Positions 49,681 through 58,721 of a stretch of DNA of 64,000 nucleotides are shown piece by piece (position 1 is the first letter of the stretch; every line of letters starts with the position of its first letter). The notes beneath the pieces were generated by a model. The model was not told where the DNA came from. It searched no databases and saw nothing but the letters and a program-made list of their open reading frames with translations. The position numbers were made by a program, and so were the translations under genes. This DNA comes from Hymenobacter negativus (GTDB taxonomy: Bacteria; Bacteroidota; Bacteroidia; Cytophagales; Hymenobacteraceae), in contig NZ_JAGETZ010000008.1 in NCBI RefSeq assembly GCF_017571495.1, positions 225,531-289,530 on the forward strand, read 5' to 3'.

Positions 49681-50058
49681 TTAATTTACACTGTCTTCGG
49701 ATGTTGGCAAAGATGTAGCTGTGATTGAAATGAATGTATTGCCAAAGTTGGAAAACAGCATGGCAATAAATCTGCCGTGGTAATGAGAATAAATAGCAGA
49801 TTCTATTACTGCGTTGTCAGGCTTTACGATTACGAATCGTACCTCATCGGTTGTGTTAGGTGGAATGTATGCTCTAAACCATGCTTTACCATTCCACTGC
49901 TTAGGATTATGTGTAAAATACTTTGTGCCTTTTGGGGAGCTTTTACAATCCCATGTAGGCAGCTCCTTTTCAGGTTCTTCTTCGGTACTCTTTTCTTCAA
50001 AGGCTTTATAAAGAGTATTTAGAAACCCATCTGCGCTTCCGGTCTTGATGGTAATCAT
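49681..50058 (-). CDS. hypothetical protein (125 aa)
   Basis: The protein MITIKTGSADGFLNTLYKAF... is beta-rich (FRAYIPPNTTDEVRFVIVKP; FIAMLFSNFGNTFISITATS) with an acidic linker (EEKSTEEEPEKELP). It is lower in GC than its neighbours. Unrecognised; possibly an immunity-type or stress protein, but nothing specific supports that. Confidence 0.5.
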   Translation of the reverse strand: MITIKTGSADGFLNTLYKAFEEKSTEEEPEKELPTWDCKSSPKGTKYFTHNPKQWNGKAWFRAYIPPNTTDEVRFVIVKPDNAVIESAIYSHYHGRFIAMLFSNFGNTFISITATSLPTSEDSVN

Positions 50059-50073
50059 AGTAAGATATTCGTT

Positions 50074-50238
50074 TTACTTCCGCTTCCGATAGTGATTGCC
50101 AGTAGCCTTATTCTTGTACTTGCCGCCTTTGTGCGACGAGCCTTTGCCGTTCTTGTAGTGGCCACCTTGCGCGAAGGCAGGGGCGGTGACGCTGGCCAGA
50201 AAGCATAGCGTCATCAGGGTGAGGAAGAAGTTCTTCAT
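50074..50238 (-). CDS. small secreted Lys/His/Gly-rich protein (54 aa)
   Basis: The signal peptide MKNFFLTLMTLCFLASVTAP ends in AFAQG. The mature part is GHYKNGKGSSHKGGKYKNKA plus TGNHYRKRK, very basic. Such short HYKNGKGSSHKGG proteins occur in related bacteria; the role is unknown. Confidence 0.6.
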   Translation of the reverse strand: MKNFFLTLMTLCFLASVTAPAFAQGGHYKNGKGSSHKGGKYKNKATGNHYRKRK

Positions 50239-50543
50239 GAAATAGGATGGGATTAAGTGAGCCGTAAACGTAGCGCTTATCCTATGGTAGCAACCACGTA
50301 GATATACCTGATTTAGTATGCACGTACTTATACTTGTTGACGAACTGGATATCAGTCAAATAAAGCTTAGCTAGGGCATTGCGGCCAGCTACTCCAGGGT
50401 CTACTTTTGGGAATGCATTTTCTATTTATGAGACCGATGTTGTTCAATCGAAATGAGTGTAGGTTTCAGGTGATTAAAGGCCTGCTGTTCGCCAGTTGGT
50501 TTGCCTCATCATTCTACTTCACCATCTTATTCACAGGTTACCC
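50239..50543. other. intergenic, no gene seen
   Basis: I see no convincing gene or strong structure. It should hold the promoters of the divergent flanking genes. Confidence 0.5.
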
Positions 50544-50924
50544 ATGGAAAAAATCCTCACAAAACTTGGCGTATCTAACGCCCGACAGGCCGCTGATGCA
50601 ATCGGTGCCAATTCTTGGGTGAATGAACTCGGGTCCATCCTAACCTTCCAGGTAAATGGCCAGCAAGTGACCGGTAGCTACACAACAGCTGTTGGCCACC
50701 CGCAACCAGGTCCGTCGCCACTGGTTGGGTTCGTCAATGGCACCCTCATCACCTTTACTGTCGATTTTGGCTCCTCGCTAGCAACCTGGGCCGGACAATT
50801 GCAACTTGAAGGGCCGCAACAGGGGCAGATAACGACGCTATGGCACCTGATGTCACAAGGTGCGGACGAATCGACCTGGCAGGACACATACGCAGGCGCT
50901 GATACGTTTCAACGACTAGTGTAG
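50544..50924 (+). CDS. avidin-family biotin-binding protein (126 aa)
   Basis: SWVNELGSILTFQVNGQQVT (24-43), ATWAGQ (80-85), TLWHL (98-102) and AGADTF (117-122) match the avidin/streptavidin strands. Asn27, Ser31, Tyr46, Ser78, Trp82, Trp100, Trp112 and Asp120 line up with streptavidin Asn23, Ser27, Tyr43, Ser88, Trp92, Trp108, Trp120 and Asp128. The Trp79 equivalent appears to be Phe75 and the Ser45 equivalent is Thr48. There is no signal peptide; a 22-residue N-terminal extension precedes the barrel. ATG 50544 was chosen. Confidence 0.85.
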   Translation: MEKILTKLGVSNARQAADAIGANSWVNELGSILTFQVNGQQVTGSYTTAVGHPQPGPSPLVGFVNGTLITFTVDFGSSLATWAGQLQLEGPQQGQITTLWHLMSQGADESTWQDTYAGADTFQRLV

Positions 50925-50949
50925 AAAGTGCGCAACCAGAAACAAAGGA

Positions 50950-50983
50950 AAAGCCCCGCCCTCACCGAGCGGGGCTTTTTCGT
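50950..50983. terminator. terminator hairpin
   Basis: AAAAGCCCCGCCC...GAGCGGGGCTTTTTCG between convergent genes. Confidence 0.85.
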
Positions 50984-51000
50984 TATCACCCGCACCGGTA

Positions 51001-51330
51001 TTAGCGCTGCTTGCGGCTGTTCAAGCTGCGGGTGGGCCGGGCCCCCGCCTGAGACTGATTGGCGCGCGGCTGGTCGGCCGCGCTGGTGCCGTTGTCGAGG
51101 TTGCGCTCGGGCAAGCCGTTGGGAAACGTGGGGCTAGTGGTACCGCCCAGGTGCTTGTTGGTGTAGCCATTGTGGTAACCGGGCACGGCCGCCGCGGGCA
51201 CCGCACCGGATTGGGCGGGCAGGCCCGTCGTCTGTGGTACAGGCGCCGTGGTCGTTCTGCGGGGCACTTGGGCCAGGGCGGGACCGGCAACGAAAGTCAA
51301 TAGGAGGGCGGGCAGCAGGAGCGTGCGCAT
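51001..51330 (-). CDS. small secreted protein (109 aa)
   Basis: The signal peptide MRTLLLPALLLTFVAGPALA is followed by a low-complexity Thr/Pro/Asn mature part (YHNGYTNKHLGGTTSPTFPN). ATG 51330 begins the signal peptide. Divergent from the gene at 51412. Unrecognised. Confidence 0.5.
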   Translation of the reverse strand: MRTLLLPALLLTFVAGPALAQVPRRTTTAPVPQTTGLPAQSGAVPAAAVPGYHNGYTNKHLGGTTSPTFPNGLPERNLDNGTSAADQPRANQSQAGARPTRSLNSRKQR

Positions 51331-51411
51331 AAGCAAGAGCGGTGAGGGAGTACGTGCCTTGTACGGCAAACGCACAACGGAAGCCATTGGTCTTTTGCGT
51401 AGCTTCCCTCC

Positions 51412-51771
51412 ATGAAACACCTGTTCCTCTTCGCAGCCCTACTGGGCCCGGCCCTGGTGACGCCCGCTCGGGCCCAGGCCCCGGCGGCCCGGCCGGCCCC
51501 GGTCCAGTACTGCAGCCTGCTGGCTACCCAGGGGCTCAGCATCCCCACCAGCAAAATGGAGTTGAAGCTGGACTACGGGAAAGGGGAGGGGCTGTCGGAA
51601 ACTCTGGCCGCGCAGATGAAAGAACAAGCCGCCACGGTGGGCGGCTTCACTGCCATCGTGGACGCGCTCAACTACCTCGGCACGCAAGGCTGGGAGTATT
51701 TGGGATTCAACTCCGTGCTCATTCGGGGAGACTACGTACACCGGTATATGCTGCGGCGGGCCATCCACTGA
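51412..51771 (+). CDS. secreted DUF4177-like protein (119 aa)
   Basis: Signal peptide MKHLFLFAALLGPALVTPAR. The mature domain has VQYCSLLATQ and a C-terminal LNYLGTQGWEYLGFNSVLIR-type strand/turn (about 87-106), as in DUF4177 domains (LNxLGxxGWEL). Probably periplasmic; function unknown. Confidence 0.6.
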   Translation: MKHLFLFAALLGPALVTPARAQAPAARPAPVQYCSLLATQGLSIPTSKMELKLDYGKGEGLSETLAAQMKEQAATVGGFTAIVDALNYLGTQGWEYLGFNSVLIRGDYVHRYMLRRAIH

Positions 51772-51789
51772 GCGGCACATTGAGGCATG

Positions 51790-51823
51790 AAAAGTCCCAC
51801 CCACTCCGAGTGGGGCTTTTTGT
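51790..51823 (+). terminator. terminator hairpin
   Basis: AAAAGTCCCACCC, A, CTCCGAGTGGGGCTTTTTG: imperfect stem with T tail. Confidence 0.65.
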
Positions 51824-51835
51824 TACCTTGCCCCC

Positions 51836-52132
51836 ATGAAACACCTGCTACTCCAAGTGGCTCTGCTCGCGTGCTCCTTCGGCGCAACGGCCCAGACCAC
51901 CCACCCCCGCACCACCCATAAAGCCGTCACCCACCACGCGGCGGCCAAAGTCAAAACCAAGACCAAGCACGTGGCTGCTGGCCCCGTGGTCTACTACTGC
52001 AACAGCGGCAACACGGTCAAGTACCACGCCTCCTCCGGCTGCCGGGGCCTGGCCCGGTGCGGGGCCTCGGTCGTGTCCATGAGCTTGGCCTCGGCCCAGC
52101 AGTCGATGGACCCATGTAAGTGGTGCTACTGA
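51836..52132 (+). CDS. secreted Cys-rich small protein (98 aa), copy of 6119 gene
   Basis: The same signal peptide type (MKHLLLQVALLACSFGATAQ) and the same Cys pattern (YYCNSGNTVKYH, GCRGLARC, PCKWC) as the 6119-6415 product, in inverted orientation. The homology of both small genes at 5.8-6.4 kb with genes at 49.1-52.1 kb points to an inverted duplication flanking the prophage. Confidence 0.7.
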   Translation: MKHLLLQVALLACSFGATAQTTHPRTTHKAVTHHAAAKVKTKTKHVAAGPVVYYCNSGNTVKYHASSGCRGLARCGASVVSMSLASAQQSMDPCKWCY

Positions 52133-52530
52133 GTGCTGCGCGCAAATAAGAGAGGAGCCTCGCCCACCAGCGGGGCTTTTTCCTGCGCTTACCAAGCTGA
52201 TGCAACGGCAATAAAAAAGGCCACCGTATCACAACGATGGCCTTAAAGCAGCGGGCGCGGCCGAGCGGTGTCTACCCCACCGGTTCAGCCAACACCCCGC
52301 CGCACGAGCAGGTCCTTCCTTTCCACATTTCCAGCCCGTGCGGGGTACTTATGGGGCAAAGTACGGAAGGGATTAATGTATATACAATGAAAAAGCCCCG
52401 GCCAACTGGCCGGGGCTTCAAGAAATGTGGAAAGGAAGGTGCCGGATGTACGGGACCTCCTGCGAAAGGTTGGAACCGTTGCCAACGCCGTCGTTTAGGG
52501 TAAAGCGGCCCCGTTGCTACCTTCGTTAGC
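52133..52530. other. intergenic with three hairpins
   Basis: Holds terminator-like hairpins at 52153-52182, 52212-52247 (AAAAAAGGCCACC...GATGGCCTTAAAG) and 52390-52419 (AAAAGCCCCGGCCA...CCGGGGCTTC). No gene is supported. It is a possible attachment or promoter region of the integrase. Confidence 0.5.
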
Positions 52531-53859
52531 ATGAAGCTCACCTACCGCCAAGTGCTTTCCCGTCCCGATGCCGACGGCCGCTGCCGCGTCGTGGTGGATG
52601 TGGCCTGGGACGGCCGGCGGGCCAAGCTCACCACCGGCGTCAGCTGCCTGCCGGCGCATTTCAGCCCCGAAGCCCGGCAGGTGGTGATGCGCAAGGACCC
52701 GGACCACACCCGCCTCAACAACGAGCTGGCCAAGGTGGAGGCCGCCGTCAACACCATCTTCACGCTGGCTTCGGCCAATAACCGGCCCGTGGCTGAAGCC
52801 GAGCTGGTGGCTGCTGCCCGCGTTGCCCTGGGCAAAAAGCCCGCCCGCCGCGCCGCGCCGGAAGCACCCGTCGCCAGGACGGCGGCCGACTTCTACGCGC
52901 TCTGGCAGGCGGAAAACCCCGGCCAGACCTACAACAGCGCCCGCCGCTACCGCCAGGTGGTGGGCCACCTCGATACCTACCAGCCGCACTGGGACCTGAC
53001 CGCCCTAACGCGCAAGGACCTGCTCGACTACCTGGGCCACCTGGCCGCGCTGGGGCTGGTCGACAGCACCGTGAGCAAGCACATCAAGTTTCTGCGCGAG
53101 TGCTTCCGCCTCGCCGGCAAGGTCATGCCGGCCTGGCTTAAAATCAAAACCCGCTACGGCCGGGCACCGGCATTGCAGCAGGCCGAGCTCCGGGCGCTCA
53201 TGGCCCTGGAGCTGACCGAAGCGGACCTGCGCGAGGAGGCGGCCCTGTTCACCTTCCAAACGCTGCTCTTGCTGCGCGACTCCGACCTGCGGGCGCTGCG
53301 GCCGCACCATGTCGCCCCGGTCGACCTGCCCGGTTACCCGGCCACACCGGTGCTGAGCTTCCACCAAGCCAAGACGGGCGACGAGGTGCGCGTGCCGCTG
53401 CCGCCCGCCGCCGCGGCCATCTGGCAGGGGTGGGAGGGACGCCCCCCGGTACCCAGCCAGCAGGAGCGTAACCGACGCATGAAGCAGTTGGCCCGCATGG
53501 CCCAACTCACCCGCTCGTTTGTGCGCGTGCAGTATGTGCGCGGCGAACCCCAAGAAGAAGTGCTGCCCCTCTACAAAGTCATCACTACCCACACGGCCCG
53601 CCATACCGGGGCGGACCTGCTCATGCTTGGCTCGGGCGGGGATGCCAATCTGAAGGAGAAGGCGCTGGGCCACGCCGGCGTCTACGGCCACGACGCGCTG
53701 GAGCGCTACGGCCCCGCGTTGCTACAGGCCTGGGGGAAGGTGTTGGGGACAGTGGGTGCAATAGAAAAAAATGCACCCGCTTTGGCTGGCGCCGTACACC
53801 AGCCGGCACCAGCCGACGGCGGGGGCGGAGTCGTGTTTCGGCGGGTTTCTTACCGCTGA
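52531..53859 (+). CDS. int: phage tyrosine recombinase (integrase)
   Basis: A 442-aa protein. An Arm-DNA-binding-like N-terminus (about 1-90), a SAM-like core-binding domain (about 116-200), then the catalytic domain with Arg249 (LLLRDSDLRAL), Lys281 (HQAKTGDEV), His354-x-x-Arg357 (THTARHTG), His381 (LGHAG) and Tyr393 (ERYG), a full active set. This is the long Bacteroidota type used by prophages and conjugative elements. It points rightward, followed by a terminator; it marks the right part of the prophage. Confidence 0.9.
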   Translation: MKLTYRQVLSRPDADGRCRVVVDVAWDGRRAKLTTGVSCLPAHFSPEARQVVMRKDPDHTRLNNELAKVEAAVNTIFTLASANNRPVAEAELVAAARVALGKKPARRAAPEAPVARTAADFYALWQAENPGQTYNSARRYRQVVGHLDTYQPHWDLTALTRKDLLDYLGHLAALGLVDSTVSKHIKFLRECFRLAGKVMPAWLKIKTRYGRAPALQQAELRALMALELTEADLREEAALFTFQTLLLLRDSDLRALRPHHVAPVDLPGYPATPVLSFHQAKTGDEVRVPLPPAAAAIWQGWEGRPPVPSQQERNRRMKQLARMAQLTRSFVRVQYVRGEPQEEVLPLYKVITTHTARHTGADLLMLGSGGDANLKEKALGHAGVYGHDALERYGPALLQAWGKVLGTVGAIEKNAPALAGAVHQPAPADGGGGVVFRRVSYR

Positions 53860-53900
53860 ACGCGGCAGCTTATCAGAAGACCGACACCAAGTGGGCCCAC

Positions 53901-53937
53901 AAAAAGCCTCTCTACAGCACGTAGAGAGGCTTTTTAT
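53901..53937 (+). terminator. integrase terminator
   Basis: AAAAAGCCTCTCTAC, AGCAC, GTAGAGAGGCTTTTT: a near-perfect 15-bp stem and T tail. Confidence 0.85.
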
Positions 53938-54152
53938 TTGTTGGACAACAAATGCGACGATATTGTGAGGCATGCAGTGCCAAAAAACCGGGGCTGGTTG
54001 CCTCTAAACCCGTTAGTATTGCTTTATGAAGCATGTCTTGGTTGACACGGCCTGGGAAGTCATAAATTCGCTAGGGCGTTTTAATTAAGCCGTATCCTTT
54101 TCACAAAGCGACTCGCTTAAATGAGTGGATAATTTGTCCCATAGGGTGCACA

Positions 54153-54540
54153 TCAATCGTGCTTCCGCCCATAGCTAGGCTTGTCGACGACATTGGCCAC
54201 GTAAGCGACCTGCCGCTTGAGCCGCCAGTTTTTATACACGCCGTCGCCGTCGCGGCCCTGCGTCCCGCCCCCGGTGTTGCCCTCGATGGTTTGGCACATG
54301 GCCGTGCTGCCCCACAGGTCGAGAAAGCCGACGTGGCTCACGTTGGGCTGCCCCTATTCGTAGCCTACCAAGTCATAGAACTGTGGAGCCGGTTGGCTGG
54401 CGACCTGCCGGCCGTGGTCAAGCACGACATGGGCCTCAACCACGAGCGGGCCCAGCAATCCGGCCTTGCTTACCCGGTACACGGTATAGTACGGAGTGGA
54501 GGCGCTGGCCGAGTGCAGGCGCCGGAGGCACGGACCACAG
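54153..54540 (-). pseudogene. endolysin-like fragment with internal stop
   Basis: A minus frame reads ASTPYYTVYRVSKAGLLGPL and on to QFYDLVGYE, then TAG at about 54356, then GQPNVSHVGFLDLWGSTAMC and QTIEGNTGGGTQGRDGDGVY, KNWRLKRQVAYVANVVDKP. The V-x-H-V-G and TIEGNT...R-x-GDGVY features are those of CHAP/NlpC-type phage endolysin ends. The N-terminus is missing and a stop interrupts it. Confidence 0.5.
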
Positions 54541-54592
54541 TAGAAATTGTTTTATAAAAAAGTAAAATTGTAATATATATGATTATTTTTTT

Positions 54593-54627
54593 GTACACAC
54601 GGACTGGAATATCCAGTCCGTGTGTAC
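54593..54627. repeat. perfect 15-bp inverted repeat
   Basis: GTACACACGGACTGG, loop AATAT, CCAGTCCGTGTGTAC. It lies 33 bp outside the IS3 remnant and may be its end structure or a terminator. Confidence 0.7.
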
Positions 54628-54659
54628 GCTTTTCCCTTTATTAAGTCAGTTAGTTAGCA

Positions 54660-55726
54660 GAGATTAAGCGCCTGGTTTAAATTTGATGGGGGCATGAAAT
54701 TCAAGGCATGGTAGGGCCATTGGGTGTTGTTGTCCATCCACTCGTCCACGAGTTGGCGCACGTGAGCCAGCGAGCAAAAAAGGTGGGCGTTGAGTAGTTC
54801 GCGGCGAAACGAGTCGTTGAAGCACTCAATACAAGCGTTTTGGGTCGGCCTCCCAAGATGAATCTAGTGCAGGACAATGCCCTGCTCCTCACACTACTTA
54901 CTCAGGCGGAGGCTGATAAATTCCGGCTTGTTACCCGTGCACAACTGGGCGGGTCGGCTATGGTACTGGACCAGGCAGGTCAGCACCTGCACGACACGGA
55001 CGGCCGATAAAGAAAAATTGATTTCGACGCCCAGTAGTTTCCGGTTGTAATTGTCGAGAACGTTCAGCATTCGACCGGCAACCATCAGTCATCACGTCGC
55101 TGGTAAAGTCGAGCGACCAGCACACGTTAGCCGCAATAGATACGACCAAGGGTTTCTTGATGCAGGCAGGTACCCGCTTTTTTAGGCGCCGGGGTAGGTT
55201 CAGAGCTAGGGCCCGATAAATACGCAACGTACGTTTATAGTTGATGACTAAGCCGTTTTTACTCAGCCGTTGGTGCCGTTTCCAGAAGCCCCAGCCTGGG
55301 TGCTGCTTGGTCAAAGCCCGCAAGGCTACTTGGACGGGTTCGTCATCGCGCTCTTGTCCTACTTGGTAGTAACTGCCGTAAGAGCCTCACCAGAGCACAC
55401 GCCCGCCGTTGGCTCCAGCCTTTGTTCACTAATCCCTACGTTGCCTAGCGCCGCAGAACTGATGCTTTTTTTCTTAGTATCTCCTTGGTGGCTTGGTTCT
55501 GTAAGCTCAAATCGGCAACCATCTGCTTTAGGTACCGATTTTCTTCTTTCAGGTGTTCGACCCGCGTTAACTCGGCCACGCTTGCGCCACCGTATTTGCT
55601 TTTCCACGTATAGAACGTGGCATTGCTCAGCCCGTGCTTGCGCACAAGTTGTGTCACCATCCAACTGCTGGCTTGTTGTTGCAGAATGGCCACTATCTGG
55701 GCCACGCTGAATCGTCCCTTTTTCAT
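54660..55726 (-). mobile_element. degenerate IS3-family element
   Basis: orfA (55445-55726) is intact. orfB is spread over several frames: HTH part ALTKQHPGWGFWKRHQRLSK, first catalytic region CWSLDFTSDVMTDG, NYNRKLLGVEINFSLSAVRV, NKPEFISLRLS and, in another frame, QNACIECFNDSFRRELLNAH ... LVDEWMDNNTQWPYHALNF. At least two frame changes break it, so the element is dead unless helped. Ends are not clear. Confidence 0.75.
55445..55726 (-). CDS. IS3-family transposase OrfA (93 aa)
   Basis: RFSVAQIVAILQQQASSWMV followed by LVRKHGLSNATFYTWKSKYG is the HTH of IS3/IS51-group OrfA, then a leucine-zipper coil (VEHLKEENRYLKQMVADLSL). Intact by itself, but its orfB partner is frameshifted. Confidence 0.85.
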   Translation of the reverse strand: MKKGRFSVAQIVAILQQQASSWMVTQLVRKHGLSNATFYTWKSKYGGASVAELTRVEHLKEENRYLKQMVADLSLQNQATKEILRKKASVLRR

Positions 55727-55825
55727 ATCTCAGTTGTCAGGTAGTGAAAATACACTTTGCTCACTATTGGCGCTCTATTTAGGCAAGCATACACGTGCAC
55801 TCCTCACCAATCATTACCCTTTACC

Positions 55826-58390
55826 ATGATGAATCATCTACCTTGGCGGTTATGGTGCACCGTCATTCTAGGGCTGCTTGGCTATAGCCTGAACAGCCAA
55901 GCACAACCCATTGAGCCGCCTTGCCCGTACCCGTGCCCGCAAGGGGCTACTTCCCCATCTCTATCTACGGACCCTAACTCACCCGCCGTAGAGCGCTACA
56001 TGGCTCGGGCCGTTTACATGAGAGGGTTGGCAAGTACTGTCAACGATGCACCGAAGCTAACGGCTCTGATTAAGAGCCTGACTGATATGAAGGCCTCCTT
56101 TATTGGAAATATCTTTGGCCCTTGGGGGACAACGTCAGCTTTCAATCCAGACTTTAACCCTCTGCCTGTGAACGCGACAAGTTCTTGCACTGAAAATACT
56201 CCGTGCTCCGAAGGCTGGTGCCATTCCAGTAGAGGGGTCTGTATTCCTTGGGGGCGCTACGCACTAGGCGATTTAGAGCGGACAATTACTGCCATCAACG
56301 CAGCCTATGACTGTGAAGGTCTGCGGCGCCCCATCATCCAGGCGTCTATCTTCGAATCAATTACGCGAGACACCCCAGCGGGACAGATGCCTGACTCGAC
56401 CAAAGATGGTATACACCAAATCACGATTTCACCAATCGTCATTGATGAGTTTAGAGATGAAATCTTCAGCCTCAATGAGCAAACCCGATACTTTCGACTC
56501 AATGCTGATGGCACTTACACGGCTAAAACCGATGTAAAATTTGATTTCCTTCGGATTGCCTATCCGTGTAGCACTGGCTCTGATGGCAGCATCTCGTACT
56601 CCCCCGATGCCTTTCAGCTAGAAGGGCGCATGTGGCTTTTCCATGAAGCGAAATGCCTCGTTGACGTAGGCATAACTGCTATACACATGGGTCAGACGGG
56701 CATATGGGCGAAAATACGGATGGCAACCAATGAAGCGGCTCGAACACTTGCTTTGCAACAAGCCGCCTCGGTCGTCACACATATCCGCAACTATGCCAAT
56801 AATCCCCAAAAAACTGTGATAGGCCCTACGGGGATGGTAACATATGCCTACAACAGTACCGCCACGAATGCTTCAACGCCGTTTGTGCTACTAGCTTCGG
56901 AAGCATCCAGTATAAATAGGGGGAAGGACCAGAACGGAAATTATACAGAACCGTTTGGAATGGTTAAAATGGCTTACGGAACAGTTAACGGATATCCTAA
57001 ACTGCTTTTTGACTTCATGGCGTCGGTATTGCGCCCACGTGACATCATCCCCGAAGGAGAAGCAGACCCCTGCACCGGCATTACATGCCCTACTGTTGGC
57101 GGTGTAGGCTGCCTGGAACAGCGCAGTACGGCCGACCCCCGATGCACGGTGATGAGCGAGCCCATCATTCCACCTAGCACTGAAATCACTCCATCGGGGG
57201 AACTCCCCATGACCATTGTTGACCCTTGTCATGGGGGAGGGTTATTGCCAGATGGTGCCGGCATATCCCCTATCGGAAAGGTTTACACCGTCCAGACCCC
57301 TTACCTTGCCGGCTTGGATGGCTGGGAGGGAGAGTTCGGGCAGCGGTGTGATGCGGAATACACCGGTCCTGCTGAACGTGGTTGTCGTAATCCCTTGTAT
57401 CTTAGAGGTTCTAACTTCCCGTATGCAGACGATGGCACCTGGTTCATGAATCTGGCATTGATACCAGATGCTTCATTAAAGGCATTAGCAATACAATACC
57501 AAGCCCAGTGGAGTAAGTACTATGTAAGGGCGATTCGCAAATTTTCGATTAATGCGTCCGCAACGTTTATGCATCCCGCCGGTATGTTGGGGGCTTTTGA
57601 TGACCGAAATAAACCGCATTGGTGCCTTACCGATGACCCGGCAAAGCAAGTCCAGAACGCCATCAGGGAGGCGTGGGAGCCAGCCGACACATTAAAGGTA
57701 TCCGCTATAGCTACTACATGTGGAGAGGTTGTAGTAGCTCTCCCGTGGCGTAGTTGCTCACCACACGTTATCAAAGCGCCCAAATGGCTTTTCATGATTG
57801 CAAACCCCTGTGCTGGCTCGATATATACTTGGCACCGCCGTCGCCCCGATGGTAGTTATGAGGAACTGGCCTATGGCCCAACTCTAGAATATATTCCTAA
57901 CCAACAAGGGCAGTACGACATTGCCGTTCAAGAAGATAATCTAGCGCTTCCCACTGCTTCAGGGAACCGTTTTTATTCAATGCCTCCTAATAGCAGCTAC
58001 TCCGATTTTACATGCTGTAATACTTCCCCGCCAGCAACGGCAACGAACCTAAAGCTGCTGCCGTTTTCAGAAGACGAGTTCCATGCCAAAATGGCTGCAA
58101 CTACTTTGGTAGCCAGTACAGCCACAGACCAAGTGAAAGGGATTGAGCCATTCCCTAAGCCTACGTCCGATGAGTTGAGCATTCGTGTCCTTGCGGTGAA
58201 AGCGGGTCGTTTGAAACTACAGATAAGTAACGTCCTAGGCCAGGAAGTGCCTTTGCCTCTTACTACAAAATTCGTAAGTGAAGGGCCTGGCATCACCATT
58301 CCCGACACCTCAATCTTACCACAGGGGGTATATATCTTGCGCGTCAAGTTCAACGACATGTACCAGACCAAACTCTTCACAAAGCTCTAA
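55826..58390 (+). CDS. large secreted protein with T9SS sorting domain (854 aa)
   Basis: ATGATG start, signal peptide MMNHLPWRLWCTVILGLLGY to SQAQ. A Cys-rich linker follows (PCPYPCPQGATSP), then a roughly 400-aa domain (PAVERYMARAVYMRGLASTV ... AFQLEGRMWLFHEAKCLVDV), a disulphide-rich middle (CTGITCPTVGGVGCLEQRST), an Ig-like part (CAGSIYTWHRRRPDGSYEEL) and a Por-type C-terminus (EPFPKPTSDELSIRVL ... LPQGVYILRVKFND). The catalytic or adhesive role is not recognised. Followed by a terminator. Confidence 0.75.
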   Translation: MMNHLPWRLWCTVILGLLGYSLNSQAQPIEPPCPYPCPQGATSPSLSTDPNSPAVERYMARAVYMRGLASTVNDAPKLTALIKSLTDMKASFIGNIFGPWGTTSAFNPDFNPLPVNATSSCTENTPCSEGWCHSSRGVCIPWGRYALGDLERTITAINAAYDCEGLRRPIIQASIFESITRDTPAGQMPDSTKDGIHQITISPIVIDEFRDEIFSLNEQTRYFRLNADGTYTAKTDVKFDFLRIAYPCSTGSDGSISYSPDAFQLEGRMWLFHEAKCLVDVGITAIHMGQTGIWAKIRMATNEAARTLALQQAASVVTHIRNYANNPQKTVIGPTGMVTYAYNSTATNASTPFVLLASEASSINRGKDQNGNYTEPFGMVKMAYGTVNGYPKLLFDFMASVLRPRDIIPEGEADPCTGITCPTVGGVGCLEQRSTADPRCTVMSEPIIPPSTEITPSGELPMTIVDPCHGGGLLPDGAGISPIGKVYTVQTPYLAGLDGWEGEFGQRCDAEYTGPAERGCRNPLYLRGSNFPYADDGTWFMNLALIPDASLKALAIQYQAQWSKYYVRAIRKFSINASATFMHPAGMLGAFDDRNKPHWCLTDDPAKQVQNAIREAWEPADTLKVSAIATTCGEVVVALPWRSCSPHVIKAPKWLFMIANPCAGSIYTWHRRRPDGSYEELAYGPTLEYIPNQQGQYDIAVQEDNLALPTASGNRFYSMPPNSSYSDFTCCNTSPPATATNLKLLPFSEDEFHAKMAATTLVASTATDQVKGIEPFPKPTSDELSIRVLAVKAGRLKLQISNVLGQEVPLPLTTKFVSEGPGITIPDTSILPQGVYILRVKFNDMYQTKLFTKL

Positions 58391-58410
58391 AAATAAACGG
58401 GTACTAGATA

Positions 58411-58443
58411 GAAAAGCCCCGGCCAGCTAGTCGGGGCTTTTTC
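58411..58443 (+). terminator. terminator hairpin
   Basis: GAAAAGCCCCGGCC, AGCTA, GTCGGGGCTTTTTCG; a near copy of the one at 3089. Confidence 0.85.
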
Positions 58444-58456
58444 GTAGTTTGGCGTC

Positions 58457-58510
58457 ATGAAAAAGATGCTACCCGTCTTACTGGTTGCCTGCCTGATGGT
58501 TGGCAACTAA
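58457..58510 (+). pseudogene. orphan signal-peptide remnant, second copy
   Basis: MKKMLPVLLVACLMVGN and stop, with AACGGGTGTTGGG after the stop, as at 3608. Its upstream flank matches that of the intact lipoprotein gene at 3135. Confidence 0.65.
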
Positions 58511-58549
58511 ACGGGTGTTGGGCCACTGTGCACAAAATTCTTAGCCCAC

Positions 58550-58586
58550 GAAAAGCCCCAGCGGTGTCCAGCAGCTGGGGCTTTTT
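58550..58586 (+). terminator. terminator hairpin (AGCCCCAG...CTGGGGCT)
   Basis: The same hairpin as at 3705 and 60681. It lies left of the broken T9SS gene, and the 60681 copy lies right of it. Confidence 0.75.
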
Positions 58587-58721
58587 GGCTTTGCCTAGCG
58601 TCTTACCAATACGAAATGACCGCAATGCTTCTTATTGGACGGCACTGATGTATTCTATGAAGACACTCAAAATGCTTTATTGATATTTTTTATCGATAAA
58701 GCCATAGTCGCAATCAGACTT

